Shown piece by piece: positions 18,682 to 26,453 of a stretch of 56,076 nt of DNA. The stretch spans positions 1 through 56,076 of the forward strand of contig NZ_PVNL01000105.1 of assembly GCF_002994635.1 (NCBI RefSeq), read 5' to 3'. The notes beneath the pieces were generated by a model. It had not been told where the DNA came from and did not search any database. It saw only the letters and a program-made list of their open reading frames with translations. This stretch comes from Enhygromyxa salina. GTDB lineage: Bacteria; Myxococcota_A; Polyangia; Nannocystales; Nannocystaceae. Position numbers and translations under genes: made by a program. The first letter of the stretch is position 1. Each line of letters opens with the position of its first letter.

Positions 18682-19809
18682 GTGAGCGAGCAGAGCACCG
18701 CGAGGGCCAAGGGCGCCCGGAGTCCGGCGTCGATCGTGCTGATCGGGCTGCTCGGTCTGGCCGGCATGATCTACCTGATCTGGCCGAGGCAGCCGGCGGT
18801 CGAGCGGGGGGCGGTCAGCGACGCCGGCTCCGCGTGGGAGCTGCGGGCCGACAAGGCGGTGCTCGGCGGCGTCACGATGGGGACCACGTTCAGCGTGGTG
18901 ATCGCGGGAGACTCGCTGAAGCTCGCCCCGCTCGAGCGGCTGCAGGCACAGATCGACGCCGAGCTGCAGGCCGTCAACGCCGAGATGTCGACCTACCTCC
19001 CGGACTCGGAGCTGAGCCGCTTCAACGCCGCGAGCGCACGCGAGCCGTTCCACGCCAGCGCACACCTGCTCGAGGTCGTGGGCGTGGCCAAGCAGATCAA
19101 CCACGCCAGCGGCGGGGCGTTCGACGTGACGGTCGGTCCGCTGGTCGACGCGTGGGGGTTTGGTCCGGATCCCGGCACCCGAACCGAGCTGAGTGACGTG
19201 CAGATCGCCGCGCTGCGCGAGCGGGTGGGGGACACCAAGCTCGAGCTCGACCCCACCGCCCAGACCTTGCGCAAGACCGTCGACGGGCTGCACGTGGATC
19301 TGTCGGCGATCGCCAAGGGCCACGGCGCCGATCGGGTCGCGGCACAGGTCGAGGCGGCGGGCTACAGCGACTACATGATCGAGGTCGGCGGCGAGGTCCG
19401 GGTCCGCGGCTCGAACCCAGCGGGTGAGCCGTGGCGGGTGGGGATCGAGCGGCCGACGGCGGACGCGGCTGGGTCTCGGGCCGTGCAGGCGATCCTCCCG
19501 GTCCGCGACGTGGCGGTGGCGACCAGCGGCGACTATCGCAACTACTGGGAGCGAGACGGCGTGCGCTACTCACACACGATCGACCCGCGGACAGGTCGGC
19601 CGATCACCCACCGCCTGGCCAGCGTGACCGTCGTGCACCCGGAGTCGGCCGCCCTCGCCGACGGCTGGGCGACCGCCCTCAACGTGCTGGGTCCCGAGCA
19701 GGGGCTCGCGCTGGCCGAGCAGCTGGGCCTCGCGGCGTACTTTCTGGTCCGCACCGACCAGGGCTTCGAGGTCCGGACCAGCTCGGCCTACGCAGTGTTT
19801 TCGCCGTGA
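18682..19809 (+). CDS. apbE: FAD:protein FMN transferase (ApbE)
   Basis: 375 aa from GTG 18682. After a membrane anchor (IVLIGLLGLAGMIYLIW) the ApbE domain has GVTMGTTFSVVI, EMSTYLPDSELSRFN, FDVTVGPLVDAWGFG, the AIAKGHGADRVA flavin-binding segment, the SGDYRNYW motif and the Mg/active-site region SHTIDPRTGRPI. ApbE transfers FMN from FAD to Thr/Ser of exported or membrane redox proteins, notably NqrB, NqrC and RnfG/D. It is followed after 52 bp by nqrM, another Na+-NQR maturation factor, which supports that assignment although the nqr structural genes are not in the window. Confidence 0.93.
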   Translation: MSEQSTARAKGARSPASIVLIGLLGLAGMIYLIWPRQPAVERGAVSDAGSAWELRADKAVLGGVTMGTTFSVVIAGDSLKLAPLERLQAQIDAELQAVNAEMSTYLPDSELSRFNAASAREPFHASAHLLEVVGVAKQINHASGGAFDVTVGPLVDAWGFGPDPGTRTELSDVQIAALRERVGDTKLELDPTAQTLRKTVDGLHVDLSAIAKGHGADRVAAQVEAAGYSDYMIEVGGEVRVRGSNPAGEPWRVGIERPTADAAGSRAVQAILPVRDVAVATSGDYRNYWERDGVRYSHTIDPRTGRPITHRLASVTVVHPESAALADGWATALNVLGPEQGLALAEQLGLAAYFLVRTDQGFEVRTSSAYAVFSP

Positions 19810-19861
19810 ACCCCGGCGGGTTTGTCGTCGGGGCGTTTCGCCGTACACTCGCCCCGCAGCC

Positions 19862-20101
19862 ATGCAGATCATCGTCTTGACCATCGGCATCACGGCCGCG
19901 CTCATGGCCGGTATGGCCGTCGGCGTGATCTTCTCGAACAAGCCGCTGCGGGGGTCGTGCGGGGGCGTGGGCGGAGCGGGTAGCTGCGCGTGCGAAGAGG
20001 CCGGGACCCCGAACGCGTGCAAGATCGAAGCTGGCGGAGCGGCCGCCACCCCGGTCGAGTTCAAGGCTCCAGGCGAGCTGATGAGCCTGCGCAAGGGCTG
20101 A
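19862..20101 (+). CDS. nqrM: NqrM-type Na+-NQR maturation protein (DUF539)
   Basis: 79 aa. One N-terminal transmembrane segment running into AGMAVGVIFSNKPLRGSCGG is the hallmark of NqrM, followed by the cysteines of CACEEAGTPNACK. NqrM is required to deliver iron to the cysteine-coordinated Fe centre of the NqrD/NqrE subunits. The C-terminal 25 residues extend beyond the last Cys and look unstructured. Pairing with apbE matches the nqrABCDEF-apbE-nqrM order of Vibrio, here without the structural genes. Confidence 0.88.
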   Translation: MQIIVLTIGITAALMAGMAVGVIFSNKPLRGSCGGVGGAGSCACEEAGTPNACKIEAGGAAATPVEFKAPGELMSLRKG

Positions 20102-20252
20102 GCGGGCCTGCGAATCGCTGCCATCGGCTGAGCCGATACCCGGCCGATATTCGGCTCGCCGCGGTCTGGTGGCGCTCGGTATTCGTCGCGTCGATGGCAG
20201 CGATGCGTTCGGTCGAGTGGTTGGCGGGTCGGCGTCGTGAACACTGCAGGCC

Positions 20253-22712
20253 ATGCGTCGCTTGATCGACTCGACCCTGACCCTACTTGTCTTATCCACC
20301 CTCCTGCCGGCCTGCGGGGGCGACGACGGCCCCGCGGACGACGGCTCGAGCACCGGCACCGATGGCTCCACGACGGACGCCACCGACACTGACGCCGAGA
20401 CCGACACCGACACCGAGACCGGCACCGACGAGACTGGAGACACCGACGGCGATCCTGCCCTCGCGTTCCCGGGGCCGACCAAGGGCGGACCGATCGCTGC
20501 GTCGCCGGACAACACCCGGCTGGCGGTGGTCAACGCCCGCAGCGGCGAGCTCACGATCTTTTCGCTGCCCGCGCTCGAGGAGCAAGCGCGGGTGGACCTT
20601 GGCGGTGAGCCCGAGTCTGTCGCGTTCTCGCCGACCGGCGACGAGATCTACGTGGTCCTGCGAGGCGACGGCGCCATCGTGCGGATCGCCGAGATCGGGA
20701 CCAGCCCAGCGATCGACGCCACCTTGGCGGTCGGGGCCGAGCCCGGTCGCGCCGCGCTGTCGTCCACGGGCGGGCGGCTGTGGGTCCCGCTGTGGGGTGA
20801 GGGCTACGTGGTCGCGGTCGACACCGAGGCCATGGCGATCGTCAGCGAGGTCGAGACCGGAGGATCGCCGTACGCGGCGTGCATCACCAATGACCTCGAT
20901 CTCGACGAGGACGACGAGACCGTGTTCGTCACCGACTTCTACGGCGTGGCCGCCGGTGGCCGGGAGGCGACCGACGGCGCCCGTGAGGGCCGCGTGTTCA
21001 CGATCGGGTCCGACGGCGCGCTCGACCAGGTGATCCTGCCCGCGCTGACGAGCTCGGGCACCGCGGGGTTCGAGGCGACGGGGGCCTACCCCAACCAGCT
21101 GTACTCGTGCGCGATCAACCAGGACGTGCTCTACGTGACGTCCGTGGGCGCCTCGCCGGCTGCGTTCAACGGCGCGACCGACTTCCACCAGAACCTTCAG
21201 GGCCTGGTCCACCGCGTCGATCTGGCCACCCTGACCGCGGACGCCCAGCCGACCGATCTCAACGGTCTCATCGACGGCCTGGCCGCGCCCAAGCGGTTCG
21301 TGCCCGTGCCGATCGACATCGCGTTCGCGCCCAACAGCGAGTTTGCGTACATCGCCTCGCTGACGTCGGACAGCGTGCTGCGTGTCGACTTCTCCGTGAG
21401 CCCGCCGACGGCCGGATCGCCGTCGGGCGCGAGCTTTCTGGCCGCGAGCCGCTCGCCCTCGGGGGTCGCGATCGCGGGCACCGACATGTTCGTGGCCAAC
21501 GAGGTCGGGCACAGCATCTCGCACATGAACCTGGCCCAGCAGGTGACGGTCACCGCCGACATCGAGTCGGCCACCGGTCCCGGGACCGCGGCGGGGATCG
21601 AACAATTGCAGGGGCAGCGGTTCTTCAACACCGGGCTGGGTCGCTGGTCGACCAACGGCTGGGTCAGCTGCGCGGGCTGCCACCCGTTCGGGACCACCGA
21701 CAACGTGACGTGGTCGTTCCCCGCCGGCCCGCGCCAGACGAGCGACACCTCGGCCACGTTCAACGCTGCTGCCACCGAGCAGCGGATCTTGAACTGGACC
21801 GCGATCTTCGACGAGATCCACGACTTCGAGCTCAACACCCGCGGGGTCGCAGGCGGGACCGGGGCGATCGTGTCCGACACGGCGCTCAACGACAACGGCA
21901 CCGCCAACGCGGCGGTCCAGATCAACATCGTGGGGCCCGGCGGCGTGCCCGATCCGATCAACGCGTTCAACCGCGGCTCAGCCCGGGGCGCCGCGCTGAC
22001 CGGGGCCACACCCGACGACTGGGACGCGATCGAGGCCTACGTCGCCAGCTTGCGTTCAACGTATGGAACCACGCGTCCAGGCGGCGATCCGCTGGCCGGG
22101 CGCGCGGTGTTCGAGGAGGCCGGCTGCGACAGTTGCCACGGCGGATCGCTGTGGACCCTGTCGCGGCGGACCTACACCCCGGCCTTCAACCTCGACGACG
22201 GATCCGATCTCGACGAGCGGCAGATGACGCTGCTCGCGGCGGGCGTCGACACGCTCGGCGAGGTCCGGGCGGATCAGGTGACGAGCACCGATCCTGGGGT
22301 CTTGACCGTGCTGTCCAACGACGCCAACGGGGCGCCCGCGCGGCACACCTGCGTGGCCCGGATCGTCGGCACCTTCGACAACGACGGCCCCAGCAGCCAC
22401 GGGGCCGAGGAGCTGCGCCAGAGCGGCGGGCCGGCTCAGGGCGTGGACGGGTACAACGTCCCGTCGCTGCTCGGGGTTGGCCGGGGCGCGCCGTTCCTCC
22501 ACAACGGCGCTGCGGAGACGCTGGAGGAGCTGTTCGACCCCAGCGGCGAGTTCACCAACCACCTGCGCGCGGGCAACCAGGTGTTCTCGCCCACGCCCCA
22601 GCAGCAGGCCGACCTGATCGCGTTTGTCAAGACGATCGACGACGACACGGTGCCGTTTGCGATCGATCCCGCGCAGGATTTTTGCGCGAGCAACGTGCCC
22701 CAGCAGCAGTAG
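20253..22712 (+). CDS. Di-heme c-type cytochrome lipoprotein with N-terminal beta-propeller
   Basis: 819 aa. A signal with LLPAC lipobox is followed by a disordered Thr/Asp/Glu linker of about 45 residues. Residues about 70-430 form a YVTN-like beta-propeller (PDNTRLAVVNARSGELTIFS, PTGDEIYVVLRGDGAIVRIA). The C-terminal half resembles MauG/cytochrome c peroxidases, with two heme motifs, CAGCH near residue 472 and CDSCH near 625, and the typical GAPFLHNGAAETLEELF segment near the end. Exposed on an envelope membrane, it could oxidise or demodify a substrate using peroxide or act as an electron relay. Genes of this design are common in Nannocystineae; the substrate is unknown. Confidence 0.85.
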   Translation: MRRLIDSTLTLLVLSTLLPACGGDDGPADDGSSTGTDGSTTDATDTDAETDTDTETGTDETGDTDGDPALAFPGPTKGGPIAASPDNTRLAVVNARSGELTIFSLPALEEQARVDLGGEPESVAFSPTGDEIYVVLRGDGAIVRIAEIGTSPAIDATLAVGAEPGRAALSSTGGRLWVPLWGEGYVVAVDTEAMAIVSEVETGGSPYAACITNDLDLDEDDETVFVTDFYGVAAGGREATDGAREGRVFTIGSDGALDQVILPALTSSGTAGFEATGAYPNQLYSCAINQDVLYVTSVGASPAAFNGATDFHQNLQGLVHRVDLATLTADAQPTDLNGLIDGLAAPKRFVPVPIDIAFAPNSEFAYIASLTSDSVLRVDFSVSPPTAGSPSGASFLAASRSPSGVAIAGTDMFVANEVGHSISHMNLAQQVTVTADIESATGPGTAAGIEQLQGQRFFNTGLGRWSTNGWVSCAGCHPFGTTDNVTWSFPAGPRQTSDTSATFNAAATEQRILNWTAIFDEIHDFELNTRGVAGGTGAIVSDTALNDNGTANAAVQINIVGPGGVPDPINAFNRGSARGAALTGATPDDWDAIEAYVASLRSTYGTTRPGGDPLAGRAVFEEAGCDSCHGGSLWTLSRRTYTPAFNLDDGSDLDERQMTLLAAGVDTLGEVRADQVTSTDPGVLTVLSNDANGAPARHTCVARIVGTFDNDGPSSHGAEELRQSGGPAQGVDGYNVPSLLGVGRGAPFLHNGAAETLEELFDPSGEFTNHLRAGNQVFSPTPQQQADLIAFVKTIDDDTVPFAIDPAQDFCASNVPQQQ

Positions 22713-22782
22713 CCCAGCGGTCGCACGAGCGACGACGGACCGGTGCGTTCGCGCCGGTCCGCGTCGTTGGGCATCATGGGTC

Positions 22783-23691
22783 ATGGATCTGGCGCACCTG
22801 CGTTATTTCCGCGCGATCGCGGAAGCCGGCAACCTGACCGCTGCGGCGAAGAAGCTGGGGGTCGCCCAGTCCACGCTCACCGCCACGGTCAAGAAGCTCG
22901 AGGAGCACCTCGGGAGCAAGCTGCTGCTGCGCAACCCTCGGGGGGTGACCGTCACGCCCACGGGCCAGGCGCTGGCGACCTCGGCCTGCGAGATCCTCGC
23001 GATGGTCGACGAGACCGAGCAGCGGATCCGCGGGCTCGAGTGTGAGGACGCCGGCCAGTTCGTGATCGGCTGTCACGAGTCGCTCGGTGCCTACTTCTTG
23101 CCGGCGTTCATGCGCGGATTCCTGGACGCGCGCCCCGGCATCGAGATCGGGGTGTGGAACGGGACCTCCGCCGCCGTGCGCGAGGCGGTGCTCGCCCGTG
23201 AGGTGCACTTTGGTCTGGTGGTCAATCCGCTGCCGCACGGCGAGCTGGTCATGATCGAGGCGTTTCGCGACGCGGTCGCGATCATGGGCCGCCGCGATGA
23301 CCTGGCTCGAGCGGGCAGCCGCGAGGACATCGAAGCCCGGCTGCGCGGGGTGCCGCTGATCTACGCCGCGCGCGTCGAGCAGTGCCAGCAGATCGTCAAC
23401 GCCCTGACTGGCCTTGATCTCGCGCCCGCGCGGCTGCTCACCACCGGCGATCTCGAGCTGACCAAGACCCTCGTGCTGGCCGGGTTGGGCGTTGGTATTT
23501 TGCCCCGCCGGGTCGCCGACTATGGCCATGAGGGCGAGCTTGCGATCCTGCATCCCTCGCTGCCGCAGGTGCCCGATCGCATCCTCCTGTGCTTTCGCGC
23601 CGACGCCCACCGGACCGCGGCGTGGCGACGCACCAAGCAGGCGCTGCTGGCCCACGCGGAGCGCATCGCGCCGATCCCCGGGGAGCGGTGA
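22783..23691 (+). CDS. LysR family transcriptional regulator
   Basis: 302 aa from ATG 22783. The N-terminal winged helix is canonical (MDLAHLRYFRAIAEAGNLTA, then AQSTLTATVKKLEEHLGSKL, NPRGVTVTPTGQAL). A periplasmic-binding-protein-like effector domain follows (GQFVIGCHESLGAYFLPAFM, and LVLAGLGVGILPRRVADYG before the C-terminus). It lies 70 bp after the di-heme lipoprotein gene on the same strand and converges on the M28 peptidase gene, so no divergent target is evident. Effector and regulon cannot be told from the sequence. Confidence 0.92.
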   Translation: MDLAHLRYFRAIAEAGNLTAAAKKLGVAQSTLTATVKKLEEHLGSKLLLRNPRGVTVTPTGQALATSACEILAMVDETEQRIRGLECEDAGQFVIGCHESLGAYFLPAFMRGFLDARPGIEIGVWNGTSAAVREAVLAREVHFGLVVNPLPHGELVMIEAFRDAVAIMGRRDDLARAGSREDIEARLRGVPLIYAARVEQCQQIVNALTGLDLAPARLLTTGDLELTKTLVLAGLGVGILPRRVADYGHEGELAILHPSLPQVPDRILLCFRADAHRTAAWRRTKQALLAHAERIAPIPGER

Positions 23692-23701
23692 CTGAGCAGG
23701 A

Positions 23702-24790
23702 CTAGAGGCCCAGCGACTCGGCGGCCGCGCCGACGGTCGACGCGATGACCTTGGCCGAGAACTCGTGATCGAGCAGCTCGACCGCGTCCTCACCGGTCGC
23801 GCAGTGGTAGTTCGCGTAGCGGAATTCCGAGGTGTCGGTCAGCATCACCGCCGGGACATCGAGCTCCCAGAACGCGGCGTGGTCCGAGCGGCGCAGATCA
23901 GCGAGCAGCGGCGAATTCTTGAGATCGGCGGGGACCGGCAGCAGCACGGCCGGCAGCCCGTAGCCCTCGGCGTAGGTCATGAACGGCTGGATCATCGCCA
24001 TCCCGTCCTCGTCGACGACCACCGCCACGAAGTCGCCGCGGTACTGATTGGCCTCGAGCTCCTGAACCTGATCGGGGAACAATAGCTCGAACCCGTCGGG
24101 CACCGTCTGGCTGTCGGGCGCGTCGTCGGTGAACCCGATCATCTCGAAGTTCCAGTTGAACAGGATCTGGTCGCCCGCGCCGACCACCGCGGCGTCGACG
24201 TAGGCCTCGGCCCCGACCAGCCCGAGCTCCTCCTCGTCCCAGCACGCGACGACCAGGGTCCGCGGGTAGTCGCGCTGAGACAGCACCCGCGCGGCCTCGA
24301 GCGCGGCCGCGGTGCCGCTGGCGTTGTCGTCGGCGCCGTTGCAGCCGGGGATGTGATCGTAGTGGCCCGCGACGACGATCCGCTGCTCGGGATTCTCGGT
24401 CCCGAGCTTGGTGCCGATCACGTTGACCCCGGTCGCGTAGGTGTGCAGCTCGACGTCGAAGCCGTACTCGGTGAACCGGTCGAAGCACAGATCTTGGACC
24501 TCCTGCCAGTGCGCCGATCCAGGATCCCGCGGCTGCGCGATGAACTCGAGGTCGGCGACGTAGCGATCGCGATCGACACAGTCGGCGAGCTCTTGCGGGG
24601 TGCCGCTGGAACACTGGGCGTCGCCAGTCTCGGTCCCCGTGTCCGCGTGGGTGTCGGCGCTTCCGCTGTCACCGGTTGACGCGCTGGCGGCCTCGTCCCC
24701 CAGCGGATCGTCCTTGCAGCCAGTCGACAGCGACGCCAGCGCGACGCTGAGGCCCAAGATCATGACGGGGGAGCGAGACTCACAGAGCAT
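23702..24790 (-). CDS. M28 family zinc peptidase lipoprotein
   Basis: 362 aa. ATG 24790 is preferred because it gives the only positive charge in a signal ending in a lipobox (LSTGC); a second ATG at 24763 is possible. A Ser/Thr/Asp-rich linker precedes the catalytic domain. Metal-site segments of the M28 family are visible: VVAGHYDHIPG (His), GADDNASGTAAALEAA (bridging Asp), WDEEELGLVGAEAY (catalytic Glu and metal Glu) and the late NYHCATGEDAVELL (final His). M28 enzymes are aminopeptidases or carboxypeptidases with two zinc ions. Likely secreted and lipid-anchored, fitting a predatory or degradative lifestyle. Convergent with the LysR gene. Confidence 0.88.
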   Translation of the reverse strand: MLCESRSPVMILGLSVALASLSTGCKDDPLGDEAASASTGDSGSADTHADTGTETGDAQCSSGTPQELADCVDRDRYVADLEFIAQPRDPGSAHWQEVQDLCFDRFTEYGFDVELHTYATGVNVIGTKLGTENPEQRIVVAGHYDHIPGCNGADDNASGTAAALEAARVLSQRDYPRTLVVACWDEEELGLVGAEAYVDAAVVGAGDQILFNWNFEMIGFTDDAPDSQTVPDGFELLFPDQVQELEANQYRGDFVAVVVDEDGMAMIQPFMTYAEGYGLPAVLLPVPADLKNSPLLADLRRSDHAAFWELDVPAVMLTDTSEFRYANYHCATGEDAVELLDHEFSAKVIASTVGAAAESLGL

Positions 24791-24818
24791 CGTGCATTGT
24801 CGACGGTTGCCAGCGGTT

Positions 24819-24856
24819 GTCCACAGCCCTGGGATCCCGCGTCCAAACCTGTGGAC
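24819..24856. repeat. Inverted repeat GTCCACAG / CTGTGGAC upstream of the M28 gene
   Basis: Perfect 8-bp arms at 24819-24826 and 24849-24856 are separated by 22 bp, 29 bp upstream of the peptidase start codon. The left arm is part of TTGTCCACA, which resembles a GC-rich-type DnaA box. It could be a regulator operator or DnaA-related site; no other evidence. Confidence 0.35.
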
Positions 24857-24958
24857 CGCGCCGCCCAAGTAGGTGAGATCTCCCGGGTTTTCATGGTCTC
24901 GATCAGACAACGTGGCTGTGGAGCCTTCGCTGCAGTCCAACCGTCCAGTACGCTGAGT

Positions 24959-24974
24959 CGCCCGCAAGCGGGCG
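24959..24974. terminator. GC-rich hairpin in the M28-sbcD intergenic region
   Basis: CGCCCGC pairs perfectly with GCGGGCG around an AA loop, about 78 bp before sbcD. There is no U-run. It could be a leader hairpin or a weak terminator; the rest of the region 24791-25051 shows no gene. Confidence 0.35.
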
Positions 24975-25051
24975 AGGAGCCTCGCCCGAGCTGAAGACAG
25001 TCCAGCCTTGCCTGGCGCCTGGGGCTCGGCGTCAATGGGCCCCGCGTCATC

Positions 25052-26446
25052 ATGCTTCGGCTGCTCCACACCAGCGACTGGCACCTCGGCCACACGCTCC
25101 ACGGCCGAGATCGCCGGTTCGAGCACCAGCGCTTCTTGGCCTGGCTGCTCGACGCGCTCGTCGACGCCCGCGCCGACGCCCTGCTGATCGCGGGTGACGT
25201 GTTCGAGACCGCCAACCCCCCGGCCACGGCGTTGAGCGATTTTGGCGAGTTTTTGGCCGCGGCCCGGCGGCGGCTGCCCAAGCTCGACGTGGTCGTGATC
25301 GCGGGCAACCACGACTCGGCCCTGCGGCTCGACGCGATGAGTCCGCTGTTGAGCTTCGCCGACATCCACGTGGTCGGCACGCTCCCGCGTCACGAGCACG
25401 ACGGCAGCCTCGATCACGATCGCCTGCTGTTTCCGCTGCGCGACGCGTCCGGCGAGGTCGCAGCGTGGCTGGCCGCGGTGCCGTTCTTGCGGGTCTCGGA
25501 TCTGCCCGCGCCCGCGCCGGACCCGGACCCAGATGAGTCGGGCGATGAGACTGGCGATGAGACTGGCGACGAGACCCCGCGGTCGCACGATCCGCTGATC
25601 GGGGGCGTCGCGGCGATCTACGCCGAGCTGCTCGAGGCCGCCCAGGCCCGGGCCTCCGACCACCACGCGGTGATCGCCACTGGCCACCTCTACATGCGCG
25701 GCACCGCCGTCTCCGAGCTCAGCGAGCGCAAGATCCTCGGCGGCAACCAACACGCGATCCCCACGTCGATCTTCGCCGACTGGAGCTACGTCGGGCTCGG
25801 CCACCTGCACCTGGCCCAGGCGGTCGAGCAGTCGGAGCTGGTGCGCTACTGCGGCTCGCCGATCCCGCTGTCGCTGACCGAGGCTGACTACCCGCATCAA
25901 GTCCTGCTCGCGAGCTTCGACGGGGCCGAGCTCGCGGTCTGCCAGACCCTGGCGATCCCGCGCGCGGTCGAGGTCCTGCGGGTCCCCGCCGAGCAGCCCA
26001 AGCCGCTCGACGACGTGTTGTTCGAGCTGCAGCACATGAGCCTCGACGCCACGCTCGACCGCGAGCGGTGGCCCTGGCTCGAGGTCCGCGTGGCGCTCGA
26101 CGAGCCGCAGCCGGATCTGCGAACCCGCGTGGATCGGGTGCTGCGCTCGCGGCCAGTCCGGCTGCTCAAGATCTCCGTCGAGCACGTCGGGGTCGGGGGC
26201 AGCCTGGCCGACTTCCCGAACCGGCGCGAGCTCGAGCGCATCGATCCCCAGCAGGTGTTCATCGACTGCTACGAGCGCGGGTATGGCTCGCCGCCCGACG
26301 CCGAGCTGCTCGCCGCGTTTCACGAGCTGCGCGAAGCGGTCGAGCGGGGCGACGCGAGCGAGGCCCAGCTGAGCCCGCTGCCAGCGACGCCCCGCGATCC
26401 GGCGCGGTCGGCTGAAGCGGCGCCGGTGGGTGAGCAGGCTCCATGA
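25052..26446 (+). CDS. sbcD: Exonuclease SbcCD subunit D
   Basis: 464 aa. Calcineurin-like phosphodiesterase motifs are in order: LLHTSDWHLGHTL, IAGDVFETANP, AGNHDSALRL, IATGHLYM and VGLGHLHLAQ, as in SbcD/Mre11. The C-terminal capping region extends to the stop. An acidic insertion after residue 150 is made of GDET repeats coded by a 12-bp tandem repeat (25532-25579). The SbcC gene starts 8 bp after the SbcD stop. SbcCD is an ATP-dependent nuclease that cleaves hairpins and blocked DNA ends in replication and repair. Confidence 0.93.
   Translation: MLRLLHTSDWHLGHTLHGRDRRFEHQRFLAWLLDALVDARADALLIAGDVFETANPPATALSDFGEFLAAARRRLPKLDVVVIAGNHDSALRLDAMSPLLSFADIHVVGTLPRHEHDGSLDHDRLLFPLRDASGEVAAWLAAVPFLRVSDLPAPAPDPDPDESGDETGDETGDETPRSHDPLIGGVAAIYAELLEAAQARASDHHAVIATGHLYMRGTAVSELSERKILGGNQHAIPTSIFADWSYVGLGHLHLAQAVEQSELVRYCGSPIPLSLTEADYPHQVLLASFDGAELAVCQTLAIPRAVEVLRVPAEQPKPLDDVLFELQHMSLDATLDRERWPWLEVRVALDEPQPDLRTRVDRVLRSRPVRLLKISVEHVGVGGSLADFPNRRELERIDPQQVFIDCYERGYGSPPDAELLAAFHELREAVERGDASEAQLSPLPATPRDPARSAEAAPVGEQAP
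25532..25579 (+). repeat. 12-bp tandem repeat inside sbcD
   Basis: Four 12-bp units (first GATGAGTCGGGC) encode Asp-Glu-Ser/Thr-Gly repeats in a loop of the nuclease domain. The middle two copies are identical. Confidence 0.85.
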
Positions 26447-26453
26447 GGGCTCC

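Noticed and set aside
13794..18767. A 1657-codon minus-strand frame opposite tamB.
   Set aside because: Low-complexity Arg/Gln/Leu/Asp composition is typical of the antisense frame of GC-rich genes; the plus strand has a clear TamB family.
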